From the NCBI GenBank assembly GCA_038380795.1, contig CM076261.1:13374726-13438725 (forward strand): a stretch of DNA of 64,000 nucleotides. The letters are read 5' to 3'. The notes beneath the pieces were generated by a model. It had not been told where the DNA came from. It saw nothing but the letters and a program-made list of their open reading frames with translations, and did not search any database. This document shows positions 38,801-52,100 of this stretch, one piece after another (the first letter of the stretch is position 1; the number at the start of each line of letters is the position of its first letter). The position numbers were made by a program, and so were the translations under genes. This stretch comes from Pyrocephalus nanus (Eukaryota; Chordata; Aves; Passeriformes; Tyrannidae).

Positions 38801-41800
38801 GAATATAACGTGTAGAGGAAACTTTATGTTAAATTTAAAAATAAGATAAAAGTTTAAAGAAAAATTTTAAGTAATATCAAGGAAAAGAGTGTAAAAACAC
38901 ATTAAAAAACCTTGTATTATTTTCTGGAAAATTACTATGGAAATAGTGAATTCTCTCTTTTTCCTGTGCTTTATACCTCTTAGTTCACAAAGAAGAAAGT
39001 TCAGTTAATTTCCAATTCTACATGCTGAAGTTTGTAGATAGTATGGTAAATTGTCTTTAACAAGGAGGCTGATTTCTTGAGTGAAGTGCAAAATAGGATT
39101 CAGCTTTACCTGTAAATACATAACTGGTGTTTTCATAACCGAGAAGCCTCACTATCACTGAGAAGGTTTTACCATAAGCTTCAAGGCAGTACAAGGCAGT
39201 CTTCTGAAAGAATCATAGTACAGTTTGTGCTGTATGCTAGCAACATGCTCAACATACCATTTTCTACATCATTATTTTCTGGTTATGATTTTGTTTTTCT
39301 CTTTACTGTAAACTTGCTTCCTCTCCATTCCTTTTTCATTTGTCTCTAGGCTTAGCCTTTCCATGCTTCCTTAACTTCAGGTCTTTACTTTTGCTTCTCT
39401 GATTAATTCTTTGTGACTTTTCCCCTTAACTATCCATCTCTGGGGGTCCTCTGAGGGCATAATTCTGAACTTCATGATCAGAATGACTGGAATGACCTTC
39501 AGTAATATTAAGTTCATTACAAACTTTGTCAATACCAGCTCTTAAGTTCTTGCTACAGATTTGGCTGTATAAATAATAATATGACTCCATGATTTAGGAA
39601 AACTAAGCCCATTTCAGCAACTATAACAACATTAACAAATGACTACATATTAACATAGAAAATAAACTTTGAAAGACACGATTGGTGTGATAACCTGGAT
39701 AGGAACAATACTGCTATATCTAGTTAGACATATAAATGAAAATGACTTATCAAAAATTATAAAATCAACCTAAAATGACTAGATTGGCTTTTAGGCAAAA
39801 AAATAAGTTTAGCTTCAATTTCTCTGCCTCTGTGTGACCCTTTTGAGTAAACAGAAGGTTCATTAATTGCTGTTTCCAGAAATGAAAACTGACAGTGTGA
39901 AGAAATTATCCAACTCTAGGACTGGGAAATAGGAGGAAAGCACCAAACAACAGCAGTAAGCTATGGAAAAATTACAAAATTGGCTTTACACTAATTTTTT
40001 ATGCTGCTAGTGGGCCAGTTCATGTATATCCGACACCCAGTCCAGTAAAAATACTTGAAAAGAGCCCAGTTCCAGTGCTAGATCAGTGAACAAATGTTAA
40101 TGTGGCACTTTTCCCAAGCTGCTGTTTTTTTTTTTCAGTCTTGTTCAGCACTGACTGCATCAGAGAACATATCCTCAAAATGCTAACTCATGAATGACTG
40201 TTTTCACATTTAAAGCTGCCAAACTGGGCTGTAAAACAAATAAAAATCTACTTCTTTGTGAAGTTATCAGTTCTGCTGTTGCTGCTAGTGATGGTTGGTC
40301 TGAAAGTAACTTCAGGGCAGCCTGGCACTTCAGTTCCAGCTGGCTCAAAGTACACCAGAATGACAATTATATGATAAATGTGAAGTTTTTTGTTTTTGTT
40401 TTAGAGAAATGAAACTTTGGGGTGTTTGTATACAGCTTTTTTCTTATCTCCATATACAACCTAATTTTCTTCTGTATAAGGAAGTTTATGACCTCTTTAG
40501 CAAGCTTCTCATCTTCCACCCTAAAGGATTCATTTAATTTTTTCCAGTGACAAGGAGTGGCTCTTTCTTTGTAGGACAACTCTGGCTGCCTACAGTAGAG
40601 ATGTTCATTTGTCCTCCAAGAGATTGTCTCAGAATATTCAGCCAATGGCACTTGGGATTCAAGGCCTTGCTTCAAGGTTATACATTTCCATGTGTACCTG
40701 GCTCAGCCAGTGCTCCACTGAACAGGCCTTTCTGCTGTCAGCATTTTCTGCTCAACTTCGCTCACCACTTTATTCTCTTTTTAGACAAAACATTCAGGTA
40801 CATGTAATCTCATGAAAGCAACCTGTCAGTACTGTTTTTGCCTTTAATTCAAGACACTGCAAGAGGATGTTCTGCTGCAAACCATTGCCCTAAACACAAC
40901 TATCTTTCCATTTATGGGAATAGATTATAAGAATTCAACAGGGCTGTTAATAACCTCTCCCCAGCATGTACTTTAATTTCCTCCTCACTTGTGTGTTTTC
41001 TTTTCACTTTTTAAGACAAGCCCATGGTTTCCTGCTCATCCTGAGATCAAGTTTTTCTCTGCCCTCCAAAGGTTCTCCATGTTCATCTTGTGAACTTACA
41101 GGGGGCACAGCATACCCAGGCTGCCCTGCATCTCCCCTCCTCCAAATGCAGGATCCTTTTCATATCACATCTTCTGGGCTGTTTCTGAACTGATGACCTG
41201 TGAACATGGTTACTACTTGCTTCAGTGGGCTGGTCTGAGCCTAATCAAGCCTGGAGAAGTTAAAGGATCATAAAAGAAACAATTTACAGTAGAGAGATTA
41301 ATACGAGCATTCATTTTTGTAACATTTATTAAACAAACTGCCTGTGGTTGTTGCACTTGTCCTATCTTATAGCTGTTTCTAAGAAGTTCTACCTGCATCT
41401 GGACCTCCTTTCCACAAAAAAAAAACGTTATTAACTGCAAATACAGGCCTGAGACATGCACAGATGTCTGATAAAATGAGCCTTGCATATTTTTAAATGA
41501 AGACACATTATGAGGTTGATTTTGGGGAACTGTAAACACTTATCAAAAATTTAATAACAGTTCTTAAAAATAATTGCCAGTATATAATGAAATAATAATT
41601 GAAGAATAAACTGTAGGAAAACCTTATCACATTTATATCTTATTTCCATTTATATTAGTAGCAAAATTTTAAACACCATATTGAATTGAACCTTTTCTGC
41701 TATTTAATAAAGGAATTGCTTGTGTTCAAGAATGTTGTCTGTGTTTATTTTTTTACATTTCTTTTTATTTTCTTTGCTGCCCCTTGTCTATGTATGCAAA

Positions 41801-42087
41801 ATAACACCTAGCACAAGCAAAAAATCAAATAGGATTTTTTTTTTAAGAGAATTTTGCTCTCTGACATAAATTAAGTTTGATATGGCCCTTAAGTTAAAGT
41901 TTTTACTGCTTCAGTTGTTCTTTAAGTATGAAGCTATTTTTAGAAAGTGATTCATATAGAGAGATTTAACATTTCCCTACTTCACAGGATATAGACAAAA
42001 AATGCTCTGTATTGAAGAGTCCACTTATTTCTGCTATGACTATTTACATGTGCTTATCAGTTAGACATTACTGCATACCATGGGATA

Positions 42088-42117
42088 TTTATCCACCTTA
42101 AAAAGAAGGTGGATAAA
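42088..42117. repeat. Perfect 12-bp inverted repeat, 6-nt loop
   Basis: The arms TTTATCCACCTT (42088-42099) and AAGGTGGATAAA (42106-42117) pair exactly around the loop AAAAAG. The stem does not extend further, so it is too short for a typical microRNA precursor. Confidence 0.95.
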
Positions 42118-44292
42118 AAAACTTAGAACTGTTTCAAAAGTGTCAGAATACTAATCTTATTTTAATACTACACATTGTCCTTATGCTTACCAGGGAGTTC
42201 TTGGTTGATAATGAAACTGTCCTTGGAGAATTCTCCAGAAGTTTCTTGTGTCATAAAAATAATTATCACTTCTTTGACATAATAAATATTTTTCTTTCTT
42301 TTCTTGACTGCTGGGATGAAGAAATGGAAACTTTGGTGTTTTCAGTATTTTGTTTTCTTGATATCTTTAGAATAACCAAGAGCCCTAGCGGTTGCTTGGG
42401 CTCTCCATGGGGTGTGGCTGCTTGATCAGGCTCACCCCACTTTGTAAGGGTACATGTAGGCTGAGAACATCTGTGTTGTTTCGGTCACCCAATCAGGGAA
42501 TTTTTCAATGCAAATGGAATCAAAAGTAAAGGGAGAAATGATAAATGACAGCACACAGAGACACAAGTGATAAACAGGGATAACAGAGGCAAGGCCAAGG
42601 ATCAGAAGCCGTTAGTGAGTAATTTTTGGGCCACCAAGAACCTGCAGGCACAGCATTGGAAAGGCAGAATGCAGACCTTGTGCTAATATGGAGGGAGAAA
42701 CAAGAGGAACATGAGGAATTGGGATATCCAAGAGCAGCTTGTGGGGCAATGTAAAAGTTCTGAAAGAACATTTAGGGGAAGGGGTGGGATCCAGACAGGG
42801 TTACCCAACAGACAGAGAGGCCTTGACAGTGCATGGAAATTCTGAAAATATTCATGTGCTTAGGAGCCCAGACAGTATCAAGCATGTGCCTGCATTAGTG
42901 ACCTTTAGTCCTGAACACCTAGAGAAGTGGAGGGGAACTTGACTGTCTATATGTCTATATTTTGAGTCCTGGTTATGTTACATATGGCTGCTGCTAAAGG
43001 CAGGACCTTGCCTGTGTCAGTCTGAGCAGTTGTTGGTGTCTGTGTCCTCTGTGTGTGTGTGTCTAGGTTACATGCTCAGCTTTGCTGCTGTCTGAACCCG
43101 CAAAGAACAGGAAAAGCAGTGCCCATGTCTATTATCTTGTGACAGAGAGCCACAGGAGGGCTAGAGTGGCCTGTAGGAATGTATCCCTGGCCCCAAAGTC
43201 CATCAGAGGTAGCATCCCCTGAACATCCTATGTGAAGTTTCTTTTGAGAGAGGAGATTAGCTATGTACAGTAGTTGCAGAAGAGGCAAATGCTCTTGCAT
43301 CATTCTGATGCTTCTCTGAAGACACTTTAATTATTTTTGTGGCTCATATTCTTAAAACAGGAAAGATTACAATTTGTAATAGGCATTATGAAGAAAATCA
43401 ACCTTGTGATGTAACTAATTAAAAGATGATTTCAGTCATTCTGTGAGGAACGATAGATGTGAATGCTTCACATTTCAGGCGAACTTGAGGTAGAATAATA
43501 CGAGGAAAGCAGATGATGCATATTAGAAAAGAATTATGTGTACATGAAGGAGTGGCAGAAAGATCTCCCACTGTTCTGACTATCTCTGAGGAATGCAAAA
43601 TTGAGTGCTAACACAACAGGACACACAAATTTGCTCCCAATATACATTTTAAGAAACTCAGTATAAACTCAGAAACTCCATGGGGCTACTTCAGAATTAC
43701 CAAAGTGCAACTACATGCAGAATTAAGCTCACAGGATTTGGCACATTAGGTAAACATCCTGTCTCTGGCATAGTCTCTGTCTCAAGTGCAGGTTTCATTT
43801 ATTTAGTGCATAGTGATTCCATTTTAATTACTTTGTACACTAAACCAACCCGATTGTTTTTCTGGTTCCTTTCCAAGAAGTAATCAAAGGGAGGAATTCA
43901 TGAAGGACTGGTCAATACTGAAGTCACTTCTAGTTAATTTGCTCAATTCATATTAATTCAGTGGTGCTAAGGCCAGTGGCAAAACTTTTGAGTATTTTTT
44001 CAATATTGGGGAACTCTCAAGAGAATGATAATAAAGAGAAGAGTATACAATCTGCACGGTTAATCATACAACAGTCATGAAAGATACCAAGATGCCTTCA
44101 TGGTGAGATTGTAGATAGGTGGTTCCTATTACTGTCTTGGTATACTTTGAGTCATTTATCCTGGATTCATATACGAGGAAATGTAACAAGATCTCCATCT
44201 GGGATTCAACCAGCTACATCAGCAACATTTCTCGTAAACATCACTCTGAAATGACAGATTTGATGACAAAGAAATATCTTTTTAAATTAGAA

Positions 44293-44312
44293 TTTTTTTT
44301 TTTTTTTTTTTT
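44293..44312. repeat. T20 homopolymer
   Basis: An uninterrupted run of 20 T. No retroposon body is evident beside it. Confidence 0.95.
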
Positions 44313-44549
44313 AGAAAGAAGAAACCCCATCTCTTTAATTCTGTTACAACCTGTGCCTGAGGGCAAGGGTAAGTGAGATTCTTTTTAATACATCCCTTGG
44401 GGCAGACTACAGTGAAATGACACTGAATGACTAGTATATATATAAATATTTATATATTTTAGAACAATTCGGTTGCAATGGAAAGGAGGTATATAGATGT
44501 TTTGGTTATTATTATCTATAGTAATATAACAACAGAAAAGTGTAAAGCT

Positions 44550-45228
44550 ATCACTTCAGGAAATGTCTAAGGCAAAGAAAGAAAGAGAAAGAAAGGATAA
44601 GGGTAGATAGCAGAAAAGATAGATATCACCACTTGTGGATACAATGCTGAGACTTGATTGCTGTAATTTAGATGTCCATTGGTTGAAGTGATGGTTGCAG
44701 TCCTGATCCATTGGGTGCGGGGGAAGCCCAAGAAGCAAATAGTTCAGTGGGTTAATATATATTATGGTTCATGTGCGAATACCCAGTTTTAATGCTGTGG
44801 ATCATGCACAGTCCTCTGGTGGGAGGCCCCAGCAAGGAGTCTGGGGGTGCTCTGGTGATGAATAGTGGTTGCAGAGGCCATCTGTCCAATAACCTGGGGT
44901 GGTCTTTGTTTGACTGGCTTCCTTTTCAACAGTTTGCTACAGTGGGAATTTTTGTCTGAATACATTAACTGGGAAGTGCAAACTGGATCTCACCTCCATC
45001 AGGCCTGGAATCAGTGCCTTCCTGTCTCAAATTCCTCCCTTCTGTGCATATCTCAAGATCCTGCTGTGGTTGCTTATCTTATGGTAATTTCATTCTATTT
45101 GGTCTTGACAGTGTTTGAGACAGGCAACTGTGCTCTGAAAGTGCTTAGAAATTCTCAAGAATTATTCAAAGGATTTTTTTTAGAGAGAGACAGAGACGGA
45201 GTTTACAAGTTTTGTTTAATTCCAAGCA
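44550..45228 (-). mobile_element. Probable LTR-like interspersed repeat, unnamed
   Basis: A segment of about 680 bp that is less AT-rich than its flanks and whose texture matches bird ERV LTRs. It is bounded on the left by TGTCTAAGGC and on the right by CCAAGCA, so TG...CA termini are possible. The left part is purine-rich (AAAGAAAGAGAAAGAAAGG). The middle carries a TTAATATATATTATGG block and then GGAGGCCCC and CTGGGGTGGTC blocks. I have an impression of having seen this repeat in songbird genomes but cannot name the family. The orientation is a guess. The 131-codon frame at 44865-45260 lies inside it and is not regarded as a gene. It could instead be single-copy DNA. Confidence 0.35.
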
Positions 45229-48200
45229 TATCAGGTAGAATATTTTTGTTAACTTTTTAAATGGAACCAAGGGGAAATTGCTAAGAAGGAAATGAACTCG
45301 CTGAAAAGAAAAATGAAAGGAGACATAATACTGAAAGGAATTTAAGAAGATGAAGAATAATTGCCTGAAACTGAAGTTAAAAGACAGAAAGAATAGGAAA
45401 GAAAATCTAGAAAAAGCATATCCTGTATGACTGTCCAGTTTAAAATTTTTCAGTCCAATTCTACATAACAAAACTGTGTTAAAATGAACAAATACCATTA
45501 CTTGCTTAGTCTGGTCTGGCCAATCTGGAAAACACCACTCTTTTGAGGCACAGTGTGGAGAAAATTTGTCACTTGGAAAGAAAAAGAAATAAAAAAGGAT
45601 AGGATTTTTTTGGTTTTCTTAACACAATTGGTCTTTTATGATACCAAAAATATTTTCAATGCCATGAAGTGGCAAATCCAACATCTCTTACCCTATTTTG
45701 TTAAAAGGAAGGGTAAAGGGTGGCAGATACAGAATGATTTACTGTAGGCTCTTGCTTTGATGAGGTAAGATGATTTTTTTTTTTTGTTGTTATTACTATA
45801 TTGCCTTAAGGCTGTAATTTAGGAATATATTAATCTAATTTTATTTTCATATTATTATCAGTGTGTATGCAAAACATGACTTTGTCAGATGCTTGACCCC
45901 ACATGGTGTGTTCTGTGTGAAGGCTAGGGTACTTTTAAGTAATGAATAATGTTCTGCTGCCTGCTAATTATCACCATACTTTTTTTGTGAGAGTTACTAG
46001 CAATAATTATCATTATGGCAAATCATGAGCCTGGATTACGCTCTCACCTGGATTTTTGGGTTTCTTCCTGAAATCAGGGGAAATCTCTTTGTGACTTTGG
46101 GAACAGTGATAAGTATTTTGGAGTCAGGGTTCCTGTTTTCCAAGTGCAATGAAAAATTTTTCTTCCTAACTAAAAGAAAAAAAAAATTGCAAAAAAATTG
46201 CAAAAGCCCCAAACCAAAAAAATTTACTGGAAAGAAACTATTAAAGTGGAAAACGATATACCTTTTCTTTTTTTCTGCTTATTTTTCATAGCTCCATCTT
46301 CAAACTAAGTCTTTCCTTAAATTTTTTTCTGAGAGATATTATGTGCTCCTCAATGTTTATGCACTGCAACTAATCCTAAAGGTTAATCCCATAGTGAATA
46401 TACTGAGTAATATAAATTAATCTGTGATAAGGTCTGACAACAGTATTTGGAGCTGAACTTGAAGTTCAAAAGTGTTTGAAGGGCTGGATTTTGTGAGGTG
46501 CTCAATTTGATTAAATAAAGTTATTATCAACTCCTAAGAAGGCAGCAAACCAAACAAAGCAAATTCATGCTTGTTAGTAAGTAAATTCTGAGTTCCTGGG
46601 GCAAGTCAAATTGTTTAGAAATGGATCTTTCTGTTGGAATTATTAAGTTTTCAATACACACAGACACTAGGCTAAGTTCTTTAGCTCCATTACAGTTTTT
46701 CTTTCTTTTTTTTTTTTTTTAATGTATGTACAGCTCTCTTGACAGCAAGAAAAGTTATTATTGATTGTAATGTCATCTGTAATTTTTTGTGCCTTCTGAA
46801 TATTTTTTTCTTTAATAATATTACGAATTATTTTGATATGTAGACTCCCTGCTAGAGCACATCTTGATGCAGGGTCCAGGTCTTAGTAGCAATATAGTAC
46901 AGAATTTGCCAGTATCAAACGAACAGTTCAATGGAAAATTCACTGACATTTGCCAAGTAAGCACTTTAGGTTGTCTCTCTCTTCCATGAAGTCTTCCCTC
47001 ACAATACTTTAATATACATGCCTCAAAGACCAATGCTGGGATGGTTCCATTGTATAAATGCCATCTAAATAATTGTAATTTTGAGACTCAAATCAGATTC
47101 CTGTATTCTTTAGAGTTTTCAAGTATTTTAATCTTAACACCAACGCTGACTGATGAGTAGGTCAGATCAAATCAACCATGAATGGTTGAAACAATACAAT
47201 TTTCTTCACTATAGTTTACCGATGCAATTTGCAAGATTTGATAATATTTTAAATCCAAAAAGTAAAATCACAGAAAAGAGTTGTCTTACAATGGCTTTTG
47301 CTACCTTTAGCTTTTATTACATGCATATGTTGTGTGCCAGTTTATTTTTTGTTTGTTAGTGCATTTTCCCTGCAAAGAGCTGACCTGAGAGCCTTTTGTG
47401 TTGTCAGTTGCTGCTTCAGGTAGCCTGATAGGGTCCATATTTAGCATATTGCTGGGTACAAAACAAGATATAGCTGGTTTGAATCCTTTTAATTAGCTCC
47501 AGCTCTTCAATTGCATTCATTACTTTGCAGAGTGTATCCAGAGCTGCTGCTCTGTTACATTTCTTTTAATTGTTGCTTTATCTGTCCTGAGATACCATCT
47601 GTCTTAGGTACTTATAGGTCCCACTAGCAATCTTCTCACAAGGCAAATAAGATAGGTTGGATGTTTCCCCACACGTGTTACGTGTTCTTATGTGTGTCTA
47701 CTTTCTTGTGTTCCCAACTCTCCCTAGAAGCTTTGCTTAAACGGAGGTTTGGACTTCTGAGGCATACATCTCAGGATGGTTGTAACCACTTTATAGTCCT
47801 TAGATTTTTTTTTCACCATTTTTACCCATGAAAATCTCAGCTATTCTTCTAACACAGGTGCAGATCTACATCTACCTGTGTGTTCATTCAAACTAACACA
47901 ATTGATATGTGTTTATACTCTTCTAAATATACCAAGAGATTCTTCTGATGGCATGTGCTAAAAGTTGGCCTCAATGCATCCATGAAACATGGCTCTCCTC
48001 CTCAGTCTCCTTAGACCATCAGTGTAAGATTACACTAATAAAACAACATAGTGCTCCCAGGTTGTCATTTACTGCATATCAGATGCCAGGGACATCTCTG
48101 ACGATATAAAGAGTTTTCATACAGGTAGAACTCAAGCTCATTAGTGGGCTTTCTAGAAATATATTTCCATGAATTAGGGTCAATAGGTCATCAACCCTAC

Positions 48201-48588
48201 TTCATAAAGAAACCCCCAAATAAAACGAACCCAAATTAGTAGGGCTTAACACCAAAGAAAGGCATAAATCCTGTAAGTGTAGAGAAGAGAAGGTATGCAA
48301 CATCTGCATCTGGCTGATGGAGTATTTGAAGGAACGGAGATGAGCCCATTTTTGGCCCACATAGTTCACTCCTATTTCTAATAACTGCATAGGTTAGGTG
48401 TCACAGATAAAGCATCACAGTTCTCTAAACTTCTTTATAGCTCAAATTTTGTTTTGATTGTAATGCCAACTAATGGAGTCTGCAGTTGAGAACCTAAAAA
48501 AATGCAATGTGAATATTATAAAGCCTCTGATGTGAGTGCAGACTTGAACTGCACAGACTACAGGCATTATAGCTATACTGAAGTCAGA
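45229..48588. other. AT-rich non-coding DNA
   Basis: No gene recognised. There is a markedly purine-rich stretch at about 45265-45420 and a T15 run at 46706-46720. The segment 47400-47580 has a balanced composition and no simple repeat, but shows no coding frame. Confidence 0.65.
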
Positions 48589-49112
48589 TCATAGAATCGT
48601 AGAATGGCCTGGGTTAGAAGTGACCTTAATGATCATCTAGTTCCAACCCTCCTGCCATGATCTGAGATGACTTCCACTAGACCAGGTTGCTCAGAGTCCC
48701 ATCCAACCCAGCCTTGAACACTTCCAGGGATGAGAGATCCACAGCTTCTCTGGGTAACCTGTTCCACTGTCTCACCACCCTCAAAGTAAAAAATTTCCTC
48801 CCAGTATTTAATCTAAACTTACTCTCTTTCAGTTTGAAGTCATTTGCCCTTGTTCTGTCACTACATGCCCTTGTAAAAAGTCCCTCTCCATCTTTCTTGT
48901 AGGTTCCCTTTAGGTATTAGAAGGCTGTAATGAGGTGTTCCCAAAGATTTTACTTCTCCCCGATAAAGAACCCCAGCTGTCTCTCCCTGTCTTCATAGGA
49001 AAGGTGTTCCAGACCTGTGATCGTAGAGGCCCTTTTATGGACTCACTCCAGCAGGTCCATGTCCTTCCTGTTCTGGGGGCCCCAAATCTGGATGCAGTAA
49101 CCCCAGATCTAA
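48589..49112 (-). mobile_element. CR1 LINE, short 3'-end copy, minus strand
   Basis: The 3' terminus of the element lies at the left and reads TCATAGAATCGTAGAATGG, close to the intact CR1 end. The universal CR1 blocks follow in order: GATCATCTAGTTCCAACCC, CCACTAGACCAGGTTGCTC, GAACACTTCCAGGGATGAG, ACCTGTTCCACTGTCTCACC, CACTACATGCCCTTGTAAAA and TCATAGGAAAGGTG. Similarity stops at about 49112, so only the 3' untranslated region and the extreme end of ORF2 remain. Its blocks are better preserved than those of the 16.6 kb copy, suggesting a younger or slower-decaying insertion. The frames on either strand (up to 110 codons) are byproducts of this repeat. Confidence 0.96.
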
Positions 49113-52100
49113 AGAGATATTTAGAAGCCTGTTTCTCACTGCAATCAACTGAAATTTTGATGCTTTGTGAATTTGAATGAGGGTAAGTCAAACTGACTTG
49201 CCAAGGGTGACATTTAAAATTTTTGGCAAAATGGCAAGTCAAACCTTGGTCCCCTGTTTCACTGCCTGGTAGATTACTGCTGGTTTGAAGTTACTGTGAT
49301 AATAGGTGATAGACAGCAAAAGAGTAGAAGTCAAGATAATATGTTCTTTGCCATAGGAGGGACCTGAAGCTGCTGAGTTGTAATGTGTGATTTCTATGAA
49401 GATTTCCATTTAACTTCAGTAGACTATGAAGTGAAGTTTCAGTGTTTCAGTACAGAATTAAAACCAGTGAATTCTAACGTCTACTAAGTTCTCAGTGTGT
49501 CAAATGAAGCTCTGCTAATGTCTCCTTTCAGTTATGCTAGGAAGATTTCTATTTGTTTCAGGAGATTTTGTGAATTGTATTCCCAAATAAGAATTTATCC
49601 TCTGGAAAAACTGGGGTTAATTTAGTCAAATATTTGCCTAACAATTTTGGGTGCAATTCTTGTATGGTTGTTATGTTCACTGATTACTTATTAGTAGAAA
49701 GACATGCTTTGCAAATTGAACAGTGCTCTTAATTTTTATTTTCAAAACCCTGACCTTTCTGTTAGGAAAATCTCTTATTTTGTGAGATTTTTTGAGATGT
49801 CCCCTGAAATACTAGAACTGATTTGTTCACCAAATTAATGAGCTCTAGCTTATCTATATATGTATATATATGTAACAGAAGAATCCACACATGAATATAA
49901 GGGGTTAAACTTGATTAAAACGCTAATTAAAATAACGGTGAACTCTGAGAATTTGCCTACTGCATTAATCTAAATAATAGGGTACAAATAAATGTCAGAT
50001 GACTTCTCAGGCCATGACTCTATTCCTTATCTACAACGAAACAAAATCAAAATTTAAACTAGAAATCAGTGATATTTTTGTCTTTAATAACAAGGAAATA
50101 GCTATTGACAGGGATTTCAGAAAGTGCTAGGGATCATCCTTTGAGTATTGTTTACCTTGAAGCTCACACTTCTCAAGCATCTGGAAAATGAGATATTAAT
50201 TACTGCTATCCCCTTCTGAAAATTCCAGTCTGAATGACTTTAAATTCCACTCATTCCAGAGGGCATTAGGAGTTTTTTGCATCCAACAATTTGGTATCTG
50301 TTCTCAATTCCTTAGTCGACAGCTTTCTTTTTCTCTAATTACTTGCACTTTATTACAATTGTTTTTCTTAATTAATCTATTTAATTCATTTTACATGTGA
50401 GCATAATTCAACATAGCTTGTAAATTATGATTTAGAAGTCTTTAATTGCTCAGAGTAGTCACTTTAACAGAAAAGGGAAAACAATATAATGAGAAAAATA
50501 ATATATTATTTGTAAGGGGATAATTTAATTTTATTTTCTGGGATGACTGCTTGCAATTCCTCTTAATATATAAGGAAAAGTCACTAACTATTACTAATGT
50601 TTCTTGCAAATGATATCCTGAAAATTAATATTGTAATATATAATCTCTACAGCTGTGGATGTACATCAGCTAATATTTTAAAGTAATGGCCATTAAGATC
50701 AATGTCAATTAACCAGAATTCATTGTTTGAATATTGATCAAGCATATTTAATTTACCATTAGTGTTAACAGAATGATGTATTAGTCAATTAAAATAACAT
50801 TGACTGAGAATCTTAATTAGATATTTAATTCTTTAGCCAGATTTAAGAAAAAGCTAACCATTGGTTTCAGTGCTTTCGCTTTTTCTAGAATATCTGATTA
50901 TATTAAAATGAAAGATACGGACTTGCACATCAGTATGAACTGCCTTTTTTTCAACTCACACTGACTTTCCCTGTATTTTCATTTCTCCTGCAATTTATCA
51001 AATTAACATCAAAGATCTGCTAAAACTTGCATATCAGTTTTTTCAAGCTTACAAAACCCATTGCAATGACCTACTGCCTAACTGCAGAAGAGTCTTTTCC
51101 GAAGCAGGAAATAATTCCCGAAATAGTCAGTCACTGGCTGTTGCAGGAGAAAGAAGACCTTGACTGAAAGAGAAACTTATGATCCCCAAGTATTTGTGCT
51201 GAGGCTATTGGCCAGTTTCTTAAACGAGCTGAAACCCTCTCTGTCCTTTATTTCCTAACTCTATTCTTCATTTTGTCTGCAGCCTTAGTTTCTAACTCTA
51301 TTATCCCTTGCCACCTTTGTTCAAATAGCTGTACCTGTTTACCCTCTGCATCGCTTTCTGACACTAGCCACTGACTGAAGTAATGCTTTCCTTACATGTT
51401 GGGTAGTAAAGGACAGCACTCCTTGGATTTGTAATATTTAGAAAAGAGATAATCAGATGTCTAATTTTGAATACAATATTTTCTATTAGTGACAAGAAAC
51501 TGAAAAGGGGAAGAAAATATCTTGTTTCAACTGGATTGAAACACATAACTATGTGCCTCAAAAAAAAAAAAAAAAGCCCACAAAAATGAAACAAAATATT
51601 TCAACATTGCTTATGTTCAATGTTTAATCAATATGAAATATAACTTGTTTTTAACATTTACTTCTGAGTACTTTAATATTGAGGGTTTCATTGCAAAATG
51701 GAGCTAAATAATTCTATCATCTCAGGAAATCAAAGTTTCATACTGCTGCATCTAGAAATACTCTTAGCTAAAAAGAAATTGAAGACTCATTCCAAAGGAA
51801 GAACAACACTGCATTTGAATTTAAGTCTACTTTATATAAGACCTTAATAGCCAGTGCCAGTTAATAAAAACTCAGATTAAGAACATATTTGAAATGGGCA
51901 AACTCTTATTTAATTCACCTAACCACTGCTGGAACTGCTACAGATTTAGAGCTTTGTGAATTCTGAATTGGGATTTAAGTAGCTAGGTTAGGTTAACTAT
52001 ATCTCATTTAACAGTTTTTGTCTGGCTAAATTTAAGGGGTAGCTGCTTCATCTTCTTATGATTTACTGATAAATCATTTGTTATTTGTATAACGTTTTTT

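Larger units (their letters stand above)
35891..44549. other. AT-rich non-coding DNA with small repeats
   Basis: No gene recognised. Contents noted: an (ATT)n-like run at about 36711-36738, AT alternation at 37268-37285, a 19-bp tandem pair at 37437-37474, and a less AT-rich patch at about 37900-38110. There is also a T/G-rich stretch at about 38405-38530, a 12-bp-arm hairpin at 42088-42117, a less AT-rich patch at about 42370-43310, a short GT run at 43050-43062 and a T20 run at 44293-44312. The 102- and 105-codon minus frames at 40367-40675 and 41222-41539 show no domain and are treated as chance. Confidence 0.6.

Noticed and set aside
40367..41539. Minus frames of 102 and 105 codons
   Set aside because: No known motif, and overlapping plus-strand frames are similarly open in part; chance is sufficient.
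42088..42117. MicroRNA precursor
   Set aside because: The stem is only 12 bp and does not continue outward, far shorter than a precursor hairpin.
44865..45260. 131-codon plus-strand frame as a host gene
   Set aside because: It sits inside a probable LTR-like repeat, has no recognisable domain and no supporting splice or promoter context.
45166..45498. 110-codon minus-strand frame rich in F, S and L
   Set aside because: It is the complement of a purine-rich stretch; the composition explains the lack of stops.
48910..49242. 110-codon minus-strand frame
   Set aside because: It is mostly CR1 3'-end sequence running on into flanking DNA.
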